This document shows positions 8,056-16,570 of a stretch of 64,000 nt of DNA, piece after piece. The stretch spans positions 248,001 to 312,000 of the forward strand of contig NZ_JADWPD010000003.1 of NCBI RefSeq assembly GCF_017308975.1, in the 5' to 3' direction. Each line of letters opens with the position of its first letter. The stretch's first letter is position 1. Position numbers and translations under genes: made by a program. This DNA is from Amycolatopsis sp. MtRt-6 (GTDB taxonomy: Bacteria; Actinomycetota; Actinomycetes; Mycobacteriales; Pseudonocardiaceae). Below the pieces are notes generated by a model. It worked only from the letters and a program-made list of their open reading frames with translations. It did no database searches and was not told the origin of the DNA.

Positions 8056-8733
8056 TCAGGATTTGACGAGGTCGACCCAGGCACGCACGGTCTCCGCGTC
8101 CACCGGCGCCTGCCAGCCGCCGGGCCGCACGGCGCTGCCGACGTGGAAACCGCGCACTCCACCCGCCCGCAGGAGGTGGACCTGCTGGGCGCGCAGGCCG
8201 CCACCGACGAGCAGCTCCGGTCCGCTTTCACGCTGCGCGAGCCGCTGCAGCACCGAAAGCCCACTCGCCACGCCGTTCGGGTGACCCGCGGCGAGCACGG
8301 TGTCGCAGCCGAGTGAACCCAGCTGGTCGTAGGCGCGCACCGGGTCGCGGGTGCGGTCGATGGCGCGGTGGAACGTCCAGGGCAGGTCGCCGATCTCCTT
8401 GATCAGCGCCTCGCAGGCGTCGAGGTCGATCTCGCTGTCGACGTTGAGGAAGCCGAAGACGAACTCCCGCGCGCCCGCGTCGACCAGCCGGGCGGTGTCC
8501 GCGCGCAGCCCTTCCAGGTCGCCGACGGCGAAGGAACCGTTGTCCCGCAGCATGACCCGGACCGGGAGGTCGGTCGCCGAGAGCACGTCACGCAGAGTTT
8601 CGACCGAGGGCGTCAGGCCGTCCTGCGCCATGTCCGCAACCAGTTCGAGGCGGTCGGCCCCGCCCGCCTGCGCGCCTTCGGCATCCGCCGCGTCCAGCGC
8701 GATCACTTCCAGCAGGGGCGTCTTCGAGCTCAT
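8056..8733 (-). CDS. cutC: CutC-family copper homeostasis protein
   Basis: A 225-residue TIM-barrel protein. Its opening (LEVIALDAADAEGAQAGGADRLEL) and the segments DGLTPS, VMLRDNGSF, WTFHRAID and LVGGGLRAQQV match the CutC family at the usual length. CutC is linked to copper tolerance in E. coli, but the biochemical role is unsettled. It starts 12 bp after the stop of the large histidine kinase and could be co-transcribed with it. Confidence 0.88.
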   Translation of the reverse strand: MSSKTPLLEVIALDAADAEGAQAGGADRLELVADMAQDGLTPSVETLRDVLSATDLPVRVMLRDNGSFAVGDLEGLRADTARLVDAGAREFVFGFLNVDSEIDLDACEALIKEIGDLPWTFHRAIDRTRDPVRAYDQLGSLGCDTVLAAGHPNGVASGLSVLQRLAQRESGPELLVGGGLRAQQVHLLRAGGVRGFHVGSAVRPGGWQAPVDAETVRAWVDLVKS

Positions 8734-8745
8734 GCCTCATCCGTT

Positions 8746-11466
8746 TCACTGGTTCCGGGTGTCGTCTCCCCTCGCGTGCCGCCCTCGCCGGAAGCCGCCT
8801 TGAAGGCTCGTCATCCGCTCGCGTACCGCTTCCGGGGAAAGAGAGAGTATCGGCCGCTGTTCCGGCACCGCTCCCGGGCTGGCCGCGGAATCCAGGGGCT
8901 GCAGGAACGGCCAGGTGTCCTCCGCGCCGTCCTCCTGCTCCAGTTCAGCCGGGGTAGGCCATTCGTACGCAGGCTCGATTGCGGCAGCCGGCGCAACGGG
9001 TGTCAGCCGCGGTTCGGTGTCTTCGTCATCCGCCACGGTGCCGCCAGTTTCACGGGAAAGTGGTACTTCCGGGAGGGCACTTTCCCGGGAAAGCGGCGGC
9101 GGGGGTGAGGCGAGCGCGTGCCGGGGCTGGGGGTCGGCCGGGCGCGGTGCCTCGGCGACCGGGCGCGGCTCCGCCGGCTTCCGCGGCTGTTCGGGCGCGG
9201 CGGAGGCGTCGAACCAGCGGGACAGGACGTCGCGGTAGGCGGGCATCCGCTCGGTCGGGGCGTCGAAGTCCAGGTGGGCCTCGTCGTCGGCGGTCGGCCA
9301 CTCCGGCGCGTGGTCGCGGGCCACCACCGGCGCCCGGCGCGGCGGGCCGGCCTCGATCGACGGCGGTGTCAGCTCCTCCGGCTCCGGTTCGGGTTCCGGC
9401 TCCGGCGGCGTGAGCGGGGCGAGCGGCGCCAGCAGCTCCGGTTCCGGCGCGACCGGCGGCTCGGCCGGCGGGGGCGGCGCGGGCATCGGCGGCAGCTCGA
9501 CGATCAGGGCCGCCGGCACCAGCACGGTCGCGACCAGCCCGGATTCCGCGCCCGCGCTCAGGCTGACGTCGATGTGGTGGCGCGTGGCCAGCGTCGCCAC
9601 GACGAACAGGCCCATCCGGCGCGACACCTCGACGTCGACGTCCGGCGGGTGCGCGAGGCGGGCGTTGGTGCGGTCGATCTCCGCCTGCGGCATGCCGGCG
9701 CCGTGGTCGATGATCTCGATCTGCCAGTCGCCGTCGTGGGTTTCGGCGCTCGCCACGGTGACCATCTCTTCGCCGGAGTAGCGCGTCGCGTTCTCCAGCA
9801 GCTCCGAAATGACGTGCACGAGGTCGTTGACGGCCTCGCCGCGCACCGCGACCTGCGGGGCCGGGCCGAGCTCGATCCGCTGGTAGTGCTCGACCTCCGA
9901 GAGCGCGGCGCCGACGATCTCGTCGGCGGACACCGGGCCGGCGTCCTCCCGCGCCGAGTCGTTGCCCGACAGCACCAGCAGGTTCTCGCTGTTGCGCCGC
10001 ATCCGCGTCGCGAGGTGGTCGAGCTCGAACAGCCCCGCGAGCGTGTCCGGGTCCTGCTCGTCGGCCTCCATCCGGTCGAGCACGGAAAGCTGCCGTTCGA
10101 CGAGGTCCTGGCTGCGCTGCGAGAGGTTGACGAACATCGCGTTGACGTTCTCGCGCAGCATCGCCTGTTCGCCGGCGAGCCGGACGGCCTCGCCGTGCAC
10201 CGCGTCGAACGCGCGCGCCACCTGGCCGAGCTCTTCGCGGGTGAACACCGGCACGGGCGCGACGGCGAGCCGTTTCCGCAGGTTCTCGGGCGCGGGCTCG
10301 GGGTCGGTGAGCAGGTTCTGCACGGCCGCGGGCAGCCGGTGCTCGGCCACTTCGAGGGCCGTCCGGCGCAGGATCCGCAAGGGGCGCAACAGGGACCGCG
10401 CGATGACCACCGACAGCACGCCCGCGACGAGCAGGACGCCGAGGACGGCGCCGCCGTCCCACAGCGCGGCCGTACGGGCTTGCGCCGCCAGGCTGTCGGT
10501 GCGTTCCTGCAACTGGACCAGCAGCGCCTGCTGCACCCGGTGGGCGAGGTTCACCGTGTGCGTGGCCGAGGTGTCCCACTGGTTCGGGTCGAGGCCGGAG
10601 AGGTTCTGGCCGTTTTCGGTGCGGGTGAGCGCGGATTCGACCATGTCGTTGCCGATGTCGACGACCAGGCCGATCACCGTGTCGTCGTACATCCGCTGCT
10701 GGTCGGGGGTGGCGAAGGTGCGGTAGTCGCTGCGCGCGGCGGCCAGCTCGGCCTCCGCGCCGAGCAGGGCGCGCGTGCGGTCGCGGTTCAGCGTGCCCGC
10801 CGCGAGGGCCTCGGCCATCACCGCCCGCTTGACCGACATCTGGTCCTTGATCCGGGCCAGCGCGTTGCCCGCCAGCCGCATCCGCGCGAGCTCCGGGTCG
10901 GCGACGTCGGCGGCGGCCGAGTCGCTGATGTCGAGCAGGCCGGAGATCAGCTCGCTGTAGGAGCGCAGGACGGCGTCGGCGGGGAACGCCGAGTGCTCGG
11001 CGGAGAACCGCAGGCCGCCGAGCACGCGCAGCCGGTCGTCGGTCTGCTGCAGGCTTTCCGCGGCCTTGGCGTCCAGCCGCGGCTTGCTGTCGGCGAGGGT
11101 CCGCTCGAACGTGCCGATGGCCTGGTCGACGCGGTTGCGCTGGGCGGTGAGGTCGGTCGTGTCGCCCTGCCGGTTCTGGGCGACGAACCGGACGGTGAGG
11201 TCGCGCTCGCGCTGCAGTTCGTGCAACGCTTCGGCGATCGTGCTGTCGACGCGGCCGCGCGTCGCGAACTCGGCGAGCTGCTGGGCGTCGCGCAGGTCCG
11301 AGCTGATCCGGAGGCCGACGAGCGCGATGACGGCCAGTGCCGGGATGAGGAGGACGGCGAACAGCTTCGTGCCCAGCCGCCAGTTCCGCAGGCGCCAGCG
11401 GCCGCCCGCCGGACGTGGGTCCGCCGCGTCGCCGCCCTTGCGGGGACGCTTGTCGCGACGGGTCAC
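8746..11466 (-). CDS. Membrane histidine kinase with nitrate/nitrite-sensing (NIT)-type extracellular domain
   Basis: About 906 residues. The GTG at 11466 is preferred because AAAGGA lies just upstream; a GTG at 11514 would add 16 residues. The order is: basic N-terminus, membrane helix (KLFAVLLIPALAVIALVGL), a long helical extracytoplasmic sensor of the NIT type, a second membrane helix (VLGVLLVAGVLSVVIARSLL), HAMP, a dimerisation region (LDHLATRMRRNSENLLVLSG), an HATPase with N-box SELLENATRYS and G-box DHGAGMP, and a 250-residue tail rich in Pro, Glu and Ala. This is the actinobacterial CvnA-like architecture. The usual partners (roadblock, DUF742, GTPase) are not downstream; cutC is instead. 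No response regulator is adjacent. It is divergent from a solute-binding lipoprotein gene. Confidence 0.88.
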   Translation of the reverse strand: MTRRDKRPRKGGDAADPRPAGGRWRLRNWRLGTKLFAVLLIPALAVIALVGLRISSDLRDAQQLAEFATRGRVDSTIAEALHELQRERDLTVRFVAQNRQGDTTDLTAQRNRVDQAIGTFERTLADSKPRLDAKAAESLQQTDDRLRVLGGLRFSAEHSAFPADAVLRSYSELISGLLDISDSAAADVADPELARMRLAGNALARIKDQMSVKRAVMAEALAAGTLNRDRTRALLGAEAELAAARSDYRTFATPDQQRMYDDTVIGLVVDIGNDMVESALTRTENGQNLSGLDPNQWDTSATHTVNLAHRVQQALLVQLQERTDSLAAQARTAALWDGGAVLGVLLVAGVLSVVIARSLLRPLRILRRTALEVAEHRLPAAVQNLLTDPEPAPENLRKRLAVAPVPVFTREELGQVARAFDAVHGEAVRLAGEQAMLRENVNAMFVNLSQRSQDLVERQLSVLDRMEADEQDPDTLAGLFELDHLATRMRRNSENLLVLSGNDSAREDAGPVSADEIVGAALSEVEHYQRIELGPAPQVAVRGEAVNDLVHVISELLENATRYSGEEMVTVASAETHDGDWQIEIIDHGAGMPQAEIDRTNARLAHPPDVDVEVSRRMGLFVVATLATRHHIDVSLSAGAESGLVATVLVPAALIVELPPMPAPPPPAEPPVAPEPELLAPLAPLTPPEPEPEPEPEELTPPSIEAGPPRRAPVVARDHAPEWPTADDEAHLDFDAPTERMPAYRDVLSRWFDASAAPEQPRKPAEPRPVAEAPRPADPQPRHALASPPPPLSRESALPEVPLSRETGGTVADDEDTEPRLTPVAPAAAIEPAYEWPTPAELEQEDGAEDTWPFLQPLDSAASPGAVPEQRPILSLSPEAVRERMTSLQGGFRRGRHARGDDTRNQ

Positions 11467-11652
11467 CTGGTTTCCTTTTCCGCCGCGGGCGGGAACCCGC
11501 GGATCGAACGACACTCGAACCTACTGAACGGTAGCCCGCCCCATGAAGATCCGAAAGCCGCGCCGGCACGATACGGCCCTGCCCGCGATCGTATGGGGCG
11601 CGGACCATACGATCCAGCACGAGAACCAGATTCTCGCGGTAGGTGAAGGTTC

Positions 11653-12618
11653 ATGATGAGACGCGGACGGTTGATTCCGCTGGTAGCGGCGTTCCTGGCG
11701 ACCGCGGGATGCGGCGTGTTCTCTTCCGGCGCCCCCGCGGCCCCGCCGCCGCTGGAGCGGACCACCCTGCGCGTCGGTGTGGGCAACCCCATCGACACGG
11801 CCCCGCTGCGGATCGCCGTCGCGGCCGGGAAGTTCGGCTCCGCCGGGCTGACCGTGCGGCTCGTCGAACTCGGCGCCGAAGACGGTCTCGCGAAGCTGGC
11901 CGCCGGCGACCTCGACGTCACCTTCGCCTCCGACATCGCGATGTTCCGCGCCGCGGCCGGCGGAGCGGCGTTGCAGCTGCAGGGCGAGGCCTACACCTCC
12001 GGCCCGAACACGATGGCCCTGGTCACGCTGCCCGACTCGGACTACACCGTGCCGACGGCGAAGCGGTCGCCCAAGATCGCGGTGAACATGCTCGACGACA
12101 TCGGCGCGCTCGTCGCGCGTTCGGTGCTGGGCACCGCGGGCGTCGACGAGGCCAAGATCAAGTTCAGCGCGGTGCCGTTCGACCGGATGCCGCAGGCCCT
12201 GCAGGTGGGCAGCGCCGACGCCGCGCTCATGATCGAGCCGTACATCACCCGCGCCGAGAAGGACCTGGGCGCGCACATCCTGGCCGACGGCGCCCGCGGT
12301 TCGACGCTCGACTTCCCGCTCTCCGGCTACACGGCCGCCAAGCCGTTCGCGCAGGCCAACCCCCGGACCCTGGCGGCGTTCCGCACCGCGCTGGGCGCGG
12401 CCCAGCAGAGCGCGACGGACCCGGCGATCGTGCGCGACGCGCTGCCGAAGTTCTCCGACATCGACGCGACCACGGCCGCGCTGATCTCCCTCGGCTCGTA
12501 CCCGGCGTCGCTCAACGGCATCCGGCTGCAGCGCGTCGCCGACCTCATGCACAACTCGGGGCTGCTGGCGAACCGCCTCGACGTCCAGGGCCTGCTCCCC
12601 GGCCAGCCCGGTTATTAG
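11653..12618 (+). CDS. ABC transporter substrate-binding lipoprotein (SsuA/NMT1-like), orphan
   Basis: A 321-residue lipoprotein with a leader ending in TAGC (Cys20) and a mature start LRVGVGNPIDTAP. ADAALMIEPYITR and STLDFPLSGY match the protein at 850-1806, so the two are paralogues. AGGTGAAGG precedes the ATG. No ATPase or permease follows; the next gene is an oxidoreductase. It may share the importer at the window start or act as a sensor subunit. It is divergent from the NIT-type kinase, which suggests a ligand-sensing link. That link is inference. Confidence 0.87.
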   Translation: MMRRGRLIPLVAAFLATAGCGVFSSGAPAAPPPLERTTLRVGVGNPIDTAPLRIAVAAGKFGSAGLTVRLVELGAEDGLAKLAAGDLDVTFASDIAMFRAAAGGAALQLQGEAYTSGPNTMALVTLPDSDYTVPTAKRSPKIAVNMLDDIGALVARSVLGTAGVDEAKIKFSAVPFDRMPQALQVGSADAALMIEPYITRAEKDLGAHILADGARGSTLDFPLSGYTAAKPFAQANPRTLAAFRTALGAAQQSATDPAIVRDALPKFSDIDATTAALISLGSYPASLNGIRLQRVADLMHNSGLLANRLDVQGLLPGQPGY

Positions 12619-12676
12619 CTACCACCAAAACTAAACTTGGCCTACTTTTGCACTCAGTCTACTTGAGGAGTGCGCG

Positions 12677-14125
12677 ATGACCGACGTCCTGATCGCCGGA
12701 GCCGGCCCCACGGGGCTGCTGCTGGCCGCGGAACTCGCCCTGGCCGGGGTGCGCGTGACCGTGCTCGAACGCCGGTCCGGGCCGGGCCTGCCGCGGCCGG
12801 TCGGGCTCCAGCCGCGGACCGCCGAGCTGCTGGAGCTGCGCGGCCTGAACCCGGCGGACCAGCAGGTCGACGGCCCGAGCGGGCACTTCGCCGGGCTGCC
12901 GGTCGCGCTCGACCACAGCGTCTGGCAGACCCGCCACCCCCGCGTGCTCAACCGGACGCAGGACGACGTCGAGGCCATGCTGGCCACGCACGCGCTGGCG
13001 CTCGGTGCGGTCATCGAGCGCGGCCACGAGGTGACCGCGGTCGACGTCGACGCGGACGGCGTGACGATCCACCGTTCTCCGGGGGTCCGGGTGGCGGAGC
13101 CCCCGGCTCGGGGCGAAGCCCCGAATGACACCGACGGGCTGCGGGCGCGCTGGCTGGTGGCTTGTGACGGGGCGCACAGCACGGTCCGGCGGCTGCTCGG
13201 GGTGCCGTTCCCCGGCCGCACCGAGACCTCCGTCGCCACGCTGGCGCACATCCGGCTCGCGGCCGCGTCCGCGCTGGTCCCGGCCCGCGCGGCGCACTTC
13301 AGCCAGGTCACCCGGCAGGTCGGCGGCTACTGGTCGATGCTCACCCCGCTCGGCGACGGCGGCCACCGGTTCGTCTTCGGCTCCACGACGCGGCAGCCGG
13401 GTCGCGACGCACCGGTGTCGGACACCGAAGTCACCGAAGCGCTGACGGCCCTGTACGGCGCCGAGACGCAACTGGGCGAGGTGTACGGCGCTTCGCGCTT
13501 CAACGACGCGACGCGGCAGCTGGAGCAGTACCGGCACGGCCGGGTGCTGTTCGCCGGCGACGCCGCGCACATCCACCCGCCGCTCGGCGGGCAGGGGCTC
13601 AACCTCGGCGTCCAGGACGCGATGAACCTCGGCTGGAAGCTGGCCGCGACGGTCCGCGGGACGGCGCCGTCCGGGCTGCTGGACACCTACCACGCCGAAC
13701 GCCACCCAGCCGCCGAGCGCGTCCTGCGGCACACGGCGGCGCAGCGCGTGTTCACGGCCCCGGACCGCGGCGAGAACGTCGAGGCGCTGCGCGAGATCGT
13801 CATCGACCTCATGCGGCTGCCAGACGCCAACCGGTACTTCAGCGGGCTGCTGTCCGGCCTCGGCCTGGAGTACCCGGGCGCGCGGCGGGTCCCGGACCTC
13901 GACCTGACGACGGCGGCTGGGCGGACGCGGCTCTCGGCGCTGCTGCACGGCGGCCGCGGGGTGTTGCTCGACCTCGGCGACCACAGCACACCGGTGGGGT
14001 TCACCGGCCAAGTCGACCACGTGCGCGCGGCAACCGCCGACCCCGGGTACCGCGGCCGGCTGCTGCTCGTGCGGCCCGACGGGTACGCCGTCGACCCGGC
14101 CGAGCTGGGGCGCTGGTTCGGCTAG
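12677..14125 (+). CDS. FAD-dependent aromatic monooxygenase (PheA/MhpA-like group A)
   Basis: A 482-residue flavoprotein hydroxylase. It has the dinucleotide-binding motif VLIAGAGPTGLLLAAEL at residues 4-20, the DG motif at LVACDGAHSTVR, and the second FAD motif VLFAGDAAHIHPPLGGQGLN. These define group A NAD(P)H-dependent aromatic hydroxylases. Substrate is unknown; phenolics and polyketides are typical. GGAG sits 9 bp before the ATG. The preceding 50 bp are unusually AT-rich with two CTACTT copies, possibly promoter or operator. Residues of about 135-155 come from a two-hairpin GC-rich insert (13081-13123) that breaks an otherwise normal family sequence in frame. Four bases of the 3' end overlap the convergent gene. 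Confidence 0.9.
   Translation: MTDVLIAGAGPTGLLLAAELALAGVRVTVLERRSGPGLPRPVGLQPRTAELLELRGLNPADQQVDGPSGHFAGLPVALDHSVWQTRHPRVLNRTQDDVEAMLATHALALGAVIERGHEVTAVDVDADGVTIHRSPGVRVAEPPARGEAPNDTDGLRARWLVACDGAHSTVRRLLGVPFPGRTETSVATLAHIRLAAASALVPARAAHFSQVTRQVGGYWSMLTPLGDGGHRFVFGSTTRQPGRDAPVSDTEVTEALTALYGAETQLGEVYGASRFNDATRQLEQYRHGRVLFAGDAAHIHPPLGGQGLNLGVQDAMNLGWKLAATVRGTAPSGLLDTYHAERHPAAERVLRHTAAQRVFTAPDRGENVEALREIVIDLMRLPDANRYFSGLLSGLGLEYPGARRVPDLDLTTAAGRTRLSALLHGGRGVLLDLGDHSTPVGFTGQVDHVRAATADPGYRGRLLLVRPDGYAVDPAELGRWFG
13081..13123. repeat. In-frame double-hairpin element inside the monooxygenase gene
   Basis: Two adjacent inverted repeats: GGGGGTCCG...CGGA-G-CCCCC (13081-13104) and CGGGGC-GAA-GCCCCG (13109-13123). 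Such GGGGC-GAA-GCCCC hairpins are, in my knowledge, a common intergenic repeat of high-GC actinomycetes. Here it is translated (roughly PGVRVAEPPARGEAPN) without breaking the frame. Confidence 0.6.
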
Positions 14126-14727
14126 ATGTTCTCGCCCGGCGGCGCCAGGCACACCACGCGGAAAGGCGGACCGTAGTACACCAGCACATCGTCGGCGTTT
14201 TCGCAGTCCCTGACGTCAGCAGATTTGGTCAGGACCTCGACGCGTTCCGTCGCCTTCGGGTCGGCGCAGCTCACCTTGGCGATCGTGGCCTCGTCGTCGA
14301 CGTCGCGGAGGCAGTCGCCGGTGCTGACGTTCAGCGCGAGGCAGAGCGTCTGGCCGGAGCTGAGCCGGAACCGCACGTAGTCGCCGGAGGCGCACGCGAT
14401 GGCGCCGCGGTAGGTGTTCTCGACCTGGTAGGTCGCGGTGGCCTCGCCGCAGCCGACGCGGTGGTAGGCGAGCTTGCCGCCTCCCTCGCGGGACAGGTAC
14501 AGGCAGTCGCCGCTCGACGGCGGGCCGCTGCGGCTGATCCAGGAGATGCCCATCGCGCCCAGCGCGCCCAGGCCCAGCGCGGCGACGACGCACGCGACCA
14601 GCGTGATCCGCACCTTCGGGGTGAACCAGTGCGGGATCGGCTGCTGCCCCGGCACCGGCGGCAGCGGCGCGGGCTGCGGGTAGCCCGGCGACCGGAACGG
14701 GTTGTCGTCGAACGGCGGTGTGGTCAA
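14122..14727 (-). CDS. Membrane-anchored LppU/SCO3897-like protein
   Basis: A 201-residue protein. TTG start preceded by GGAGGG at 5 bp; longer frames reach 14802 but lack such a site. A Pro-rich cytoplasmic N-terminus (about 35 residues) is followed by one membrane helix (ITLVACVVAALGLGALGAM) and an extracellular domain with seven cysteines: GDCLYL, VGCGEA, IACASG, TLCLAL, GDCLRD, VSCADP and RDCEN, plus a late VVCLAPP. The spaced Cys pairs fit the LppU/SCO3897 family of actinobacterial envelope proteins. Function unknown. It is divergent from the XPB helicase gene. Confidence 0.75.
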   Translation of the reverse strand: MTTPPFDDNPFRSPGYPQPAPLPPVPGQQPIPHWFTPKVRITLVACVVAALGLGALGAMGISWISRSGPPSSGDCLYLSREGGGKLAYHRVGCGEATATYQVENTYRGAIACASGDYVRFRLSSGQTLCLALNVSTGDCLRDVDDEATIAKVSCADPKATERVEVLTKSADVRDCENADDVLVYYGPPFRVVCLAPPGENI

Positions 14728-14803
14728 CGTGCCCTCCAGTGATCCCCTCGGCACCTCGGCCCACCGGCGGACCCGCGGAAGGAGCGGGCCGGAGCGAGGC
14801 ACG

Positions 14804-14809
14804 TATAAC
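14804..14809 (+). promoter_or_regulatory. -10 box of the XPB helicase gene (leaderless)
   Basis: TATAAC lies 7 bp before the GTG at 14817, so transcription should start at or next to the start codon. There is no ribosome-binding site between them. Confidence 0.55.
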
Positions 14810-14816
14810 AGTAGTT

Positions 14817-16463
14817 GTGACTGATGGCCCGCTGATCGTCCAGTCCGACAAGACCGTGCTCCTGGAGGTCGACAACCCCCAGGCCGATGACGCGCGCATC
14901 GCCATCGCGCCGTTCGCCGAGCTCGAACGGGCGCCGGAGCACGTGCACACCTACCGGATCACGCCGCTCGCGTTGTGGAACGCGCGCGCCGCGGGCCACG
15001 ACGCCGAGCAGGTCGTCGACGCGCTGACGACGTACTCGCGCTTCCCGGTGCCGCAGCCGCTGCTGATCGACGTCGTCGACGTCATGGGCCGGTTCGGGCG
15101 GCTGCAGATCGCCAACCACCCGGCGCACGGGCTCGTCATGTCGACCACCGACCGCGCGGTGCTGGCCGAGGTCGTCCGGAACAAGAAGATCAGCCCGATG
15201 CTGGGTGCCCGGATCGACGACGACACCGTCGCCGTGCACCCGTCCGAGCGCGGGCGGCTGAAGCAGGCGCTGCTGAAGGTCGGCTGGCCGGCCGAGGACC
15301 TGGCCGGGTACGTCGACGGCGAGGCCCACCCGATCGCGCTGGAGGAGGACGACTGGCAGCTGCGCGACTACCAGCGCCAGGCGGCGGAGGCGTTCTGGGC
15401 GGGCGGTTCCGGCGTCGTCGTGCTGCCGTGCGGCGCGGGCAAGACGATGGTCGGCGCGGCGGCGATGGCTCGCGCGGCGGCCACGACGTTGATCTTGGTG
15501 ACGAACACGGTGGCCGGGCGGCAGTGGAAGCGCGAGCTGATCGCGCGGACGTCGCTGACCGAGGAGGAGATCGGCGAGTACTCCGGGGAGAAGAAGGAGA
15601 TCCGGCCGGTCACCATCGCCACCTACCAGGTGATCACCCGCAAGACCAAGGGCGAGTACAAGCACCTGGAGCTGTTCGACTCGCGCGACTGGGGCCTGGT
15701 CGTCTACGACGAGGTCCACCTGCTGCCGGCCCCGGTGTTCCGGATGACGGCCGACCTGCAGTCGCGGCGCCGGCTCGGCCTGACCGCGACGCTGGTGCGC
15801 GAGGACGGCCGCGAGGGCGACGTGTTCTCGCTGATCGGGCCGAAGCGCTACGACGTGCCGTGGCGCGACATCGAGGCACAGGGCTGGATCGCCCCGGCGG
15901 AGTGCACCGAGGTCCGCGTGACACTGACCGACGCCGAGCGGCTCGAGTACGCCACGGCCGAGGCCGACGAGCGGTACAAGCTGGCGGCGACGGCGCTGAC
16001 GAAGACCCCGGTGATCAAGTCGATCGTGGCCAAACACGCCGGCGAGCCGACGCTGGTGATCGGCGCCTACCTCGACCAGCTGGAGATGCTCGGCGACGAG
16101 CTGGACGCCCCGGTGATCCAGGGCGCGACGCGCAACAAGGAGCGCGAGGAGCTGTTCGACAAGTTCCGCCGCGGCGAGATCCGCACGCTGGTGGTGTCGA
16201 AGGTCGCGAACTTCTCGATCGACCTGCCCGAGGCGTCGGTGGCGATCCAGATCTCGGGCACGTTCGGCTCCCGCCAGGAGGAGGCCCAGCGACTGGGCAG
16301 GTTGCTGCGCCCGAAGGGCGACGGCCGCCAAGCGCACTTCTATTCGATCGTCTCGCGAGACACGGTCGACACGGAGTACGCGGCCCATCGGCAGCGGTTC
16401 CTCGCGGAACAGGGCTACGCGTACCACATCGTGGACGCCGACGACCTGCTCCGGCCGCTCTGA
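14817..16463 (+). CDS. XPB/Ssl2-type DNA repair helicase
   Basis: A 548-residue superfamily 2 3'-5' DNA helicase, the bacterial XPB homologue. The N-terminal region (residues 1-180) is the actinobacterial XPB damage-recognition-like domain (ELERAPEHVHTYRITPLALW). Motif I CGAGKT is near residue 205, motif II DEVH near 298, motif III LTAT follows, and motif VI QRLGRLLRPKG is near the C-terminus. The GTG start is chosen because MTDGPLIVQSDKTVLLEVD is the conserved family N-terminus and a -10 box lies directly upstream. ATP-dependent unwinding during DNA repair is the known role of mycobacterial XPB. Confidence 0.94.
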   Translation: MTDGPLIVQSDKTVLLEVDNPQADDARIAIAPFAELERAPEHVHTYRITPLALWNARAAGHDAEQVVDALTTYSRFPVPQPLLIDVVDVMGRFGRLQIANHPAHGLVMSTTDRAVLAEVVRNKKISPMLGARIDDDTVAVHPSERGRLKQALLKVGWPAEDLAGYVDGEAHPIALEEDDWQLRDYQRQAAEAFWAGGSGVVVLPCGAGKTMVGAAAMARAAATTLILVTNTVAGRQWKRELIARTSLTEEEIGEYSGEKKEIRPVTIATYQVITRKTKGEYKHLELFDSRDWGLVVYDEVHLLPAPVFRMTADLQSRRRLGLTATLVREDGREGDVFSLIGPKRYDVPWRDIEAQGWIAPAECTEVRVTLTDAERLEYATAEADERYKLAATALTKTPVIKSIVAKHAGEPTLVIGAYLDQLEMLGDELDAPVIQGATRNKEREELFDKFRRGEIRTLVVSKVANFSIDLPEASVAIQISGTFGSRQEEAQRLGRLLRPKGDGRQAHFYSIVSRDTVDTEYAAHRQRFLAEQGYAYHIVDADDLLRPL

Positions 16464-16538
16464 GCGAGCTTCCCGACGCCGTAGTTCCCGATGAGCGGCC
16501 AGGGGCAACGGCGTGAAGTCCTCCTGATCGGCCACGTT

Positions 16539-16560
16539 GGCCGCTGCCGCCCCAGCGGCC
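16539..16560. terminator. Weak hairpin between convergent helicase and response-regulator genes
   Basis: GGCCGCT-8 nt-AGCGGCC gives a perfect 7-bp stem, placed between two converging stop codons. There is no U-tract, so it is only a candidate terminator. Confidence 0.35.
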
Positions 16561-16570
16561 CATCGGCGGG

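Noticed and set aside
8746-8996. Cvn conservon (roadblock, DUF742, GTPase) sought beside the kinase
   Set aside because: cutC follows directly; none of the partner genes is present.
9118-11646. Long plus-strand open frame opposite the NIT-type kinase
   Set aside because: Antisense to a well-supported kinase; no motif, low-complexity charged composition.
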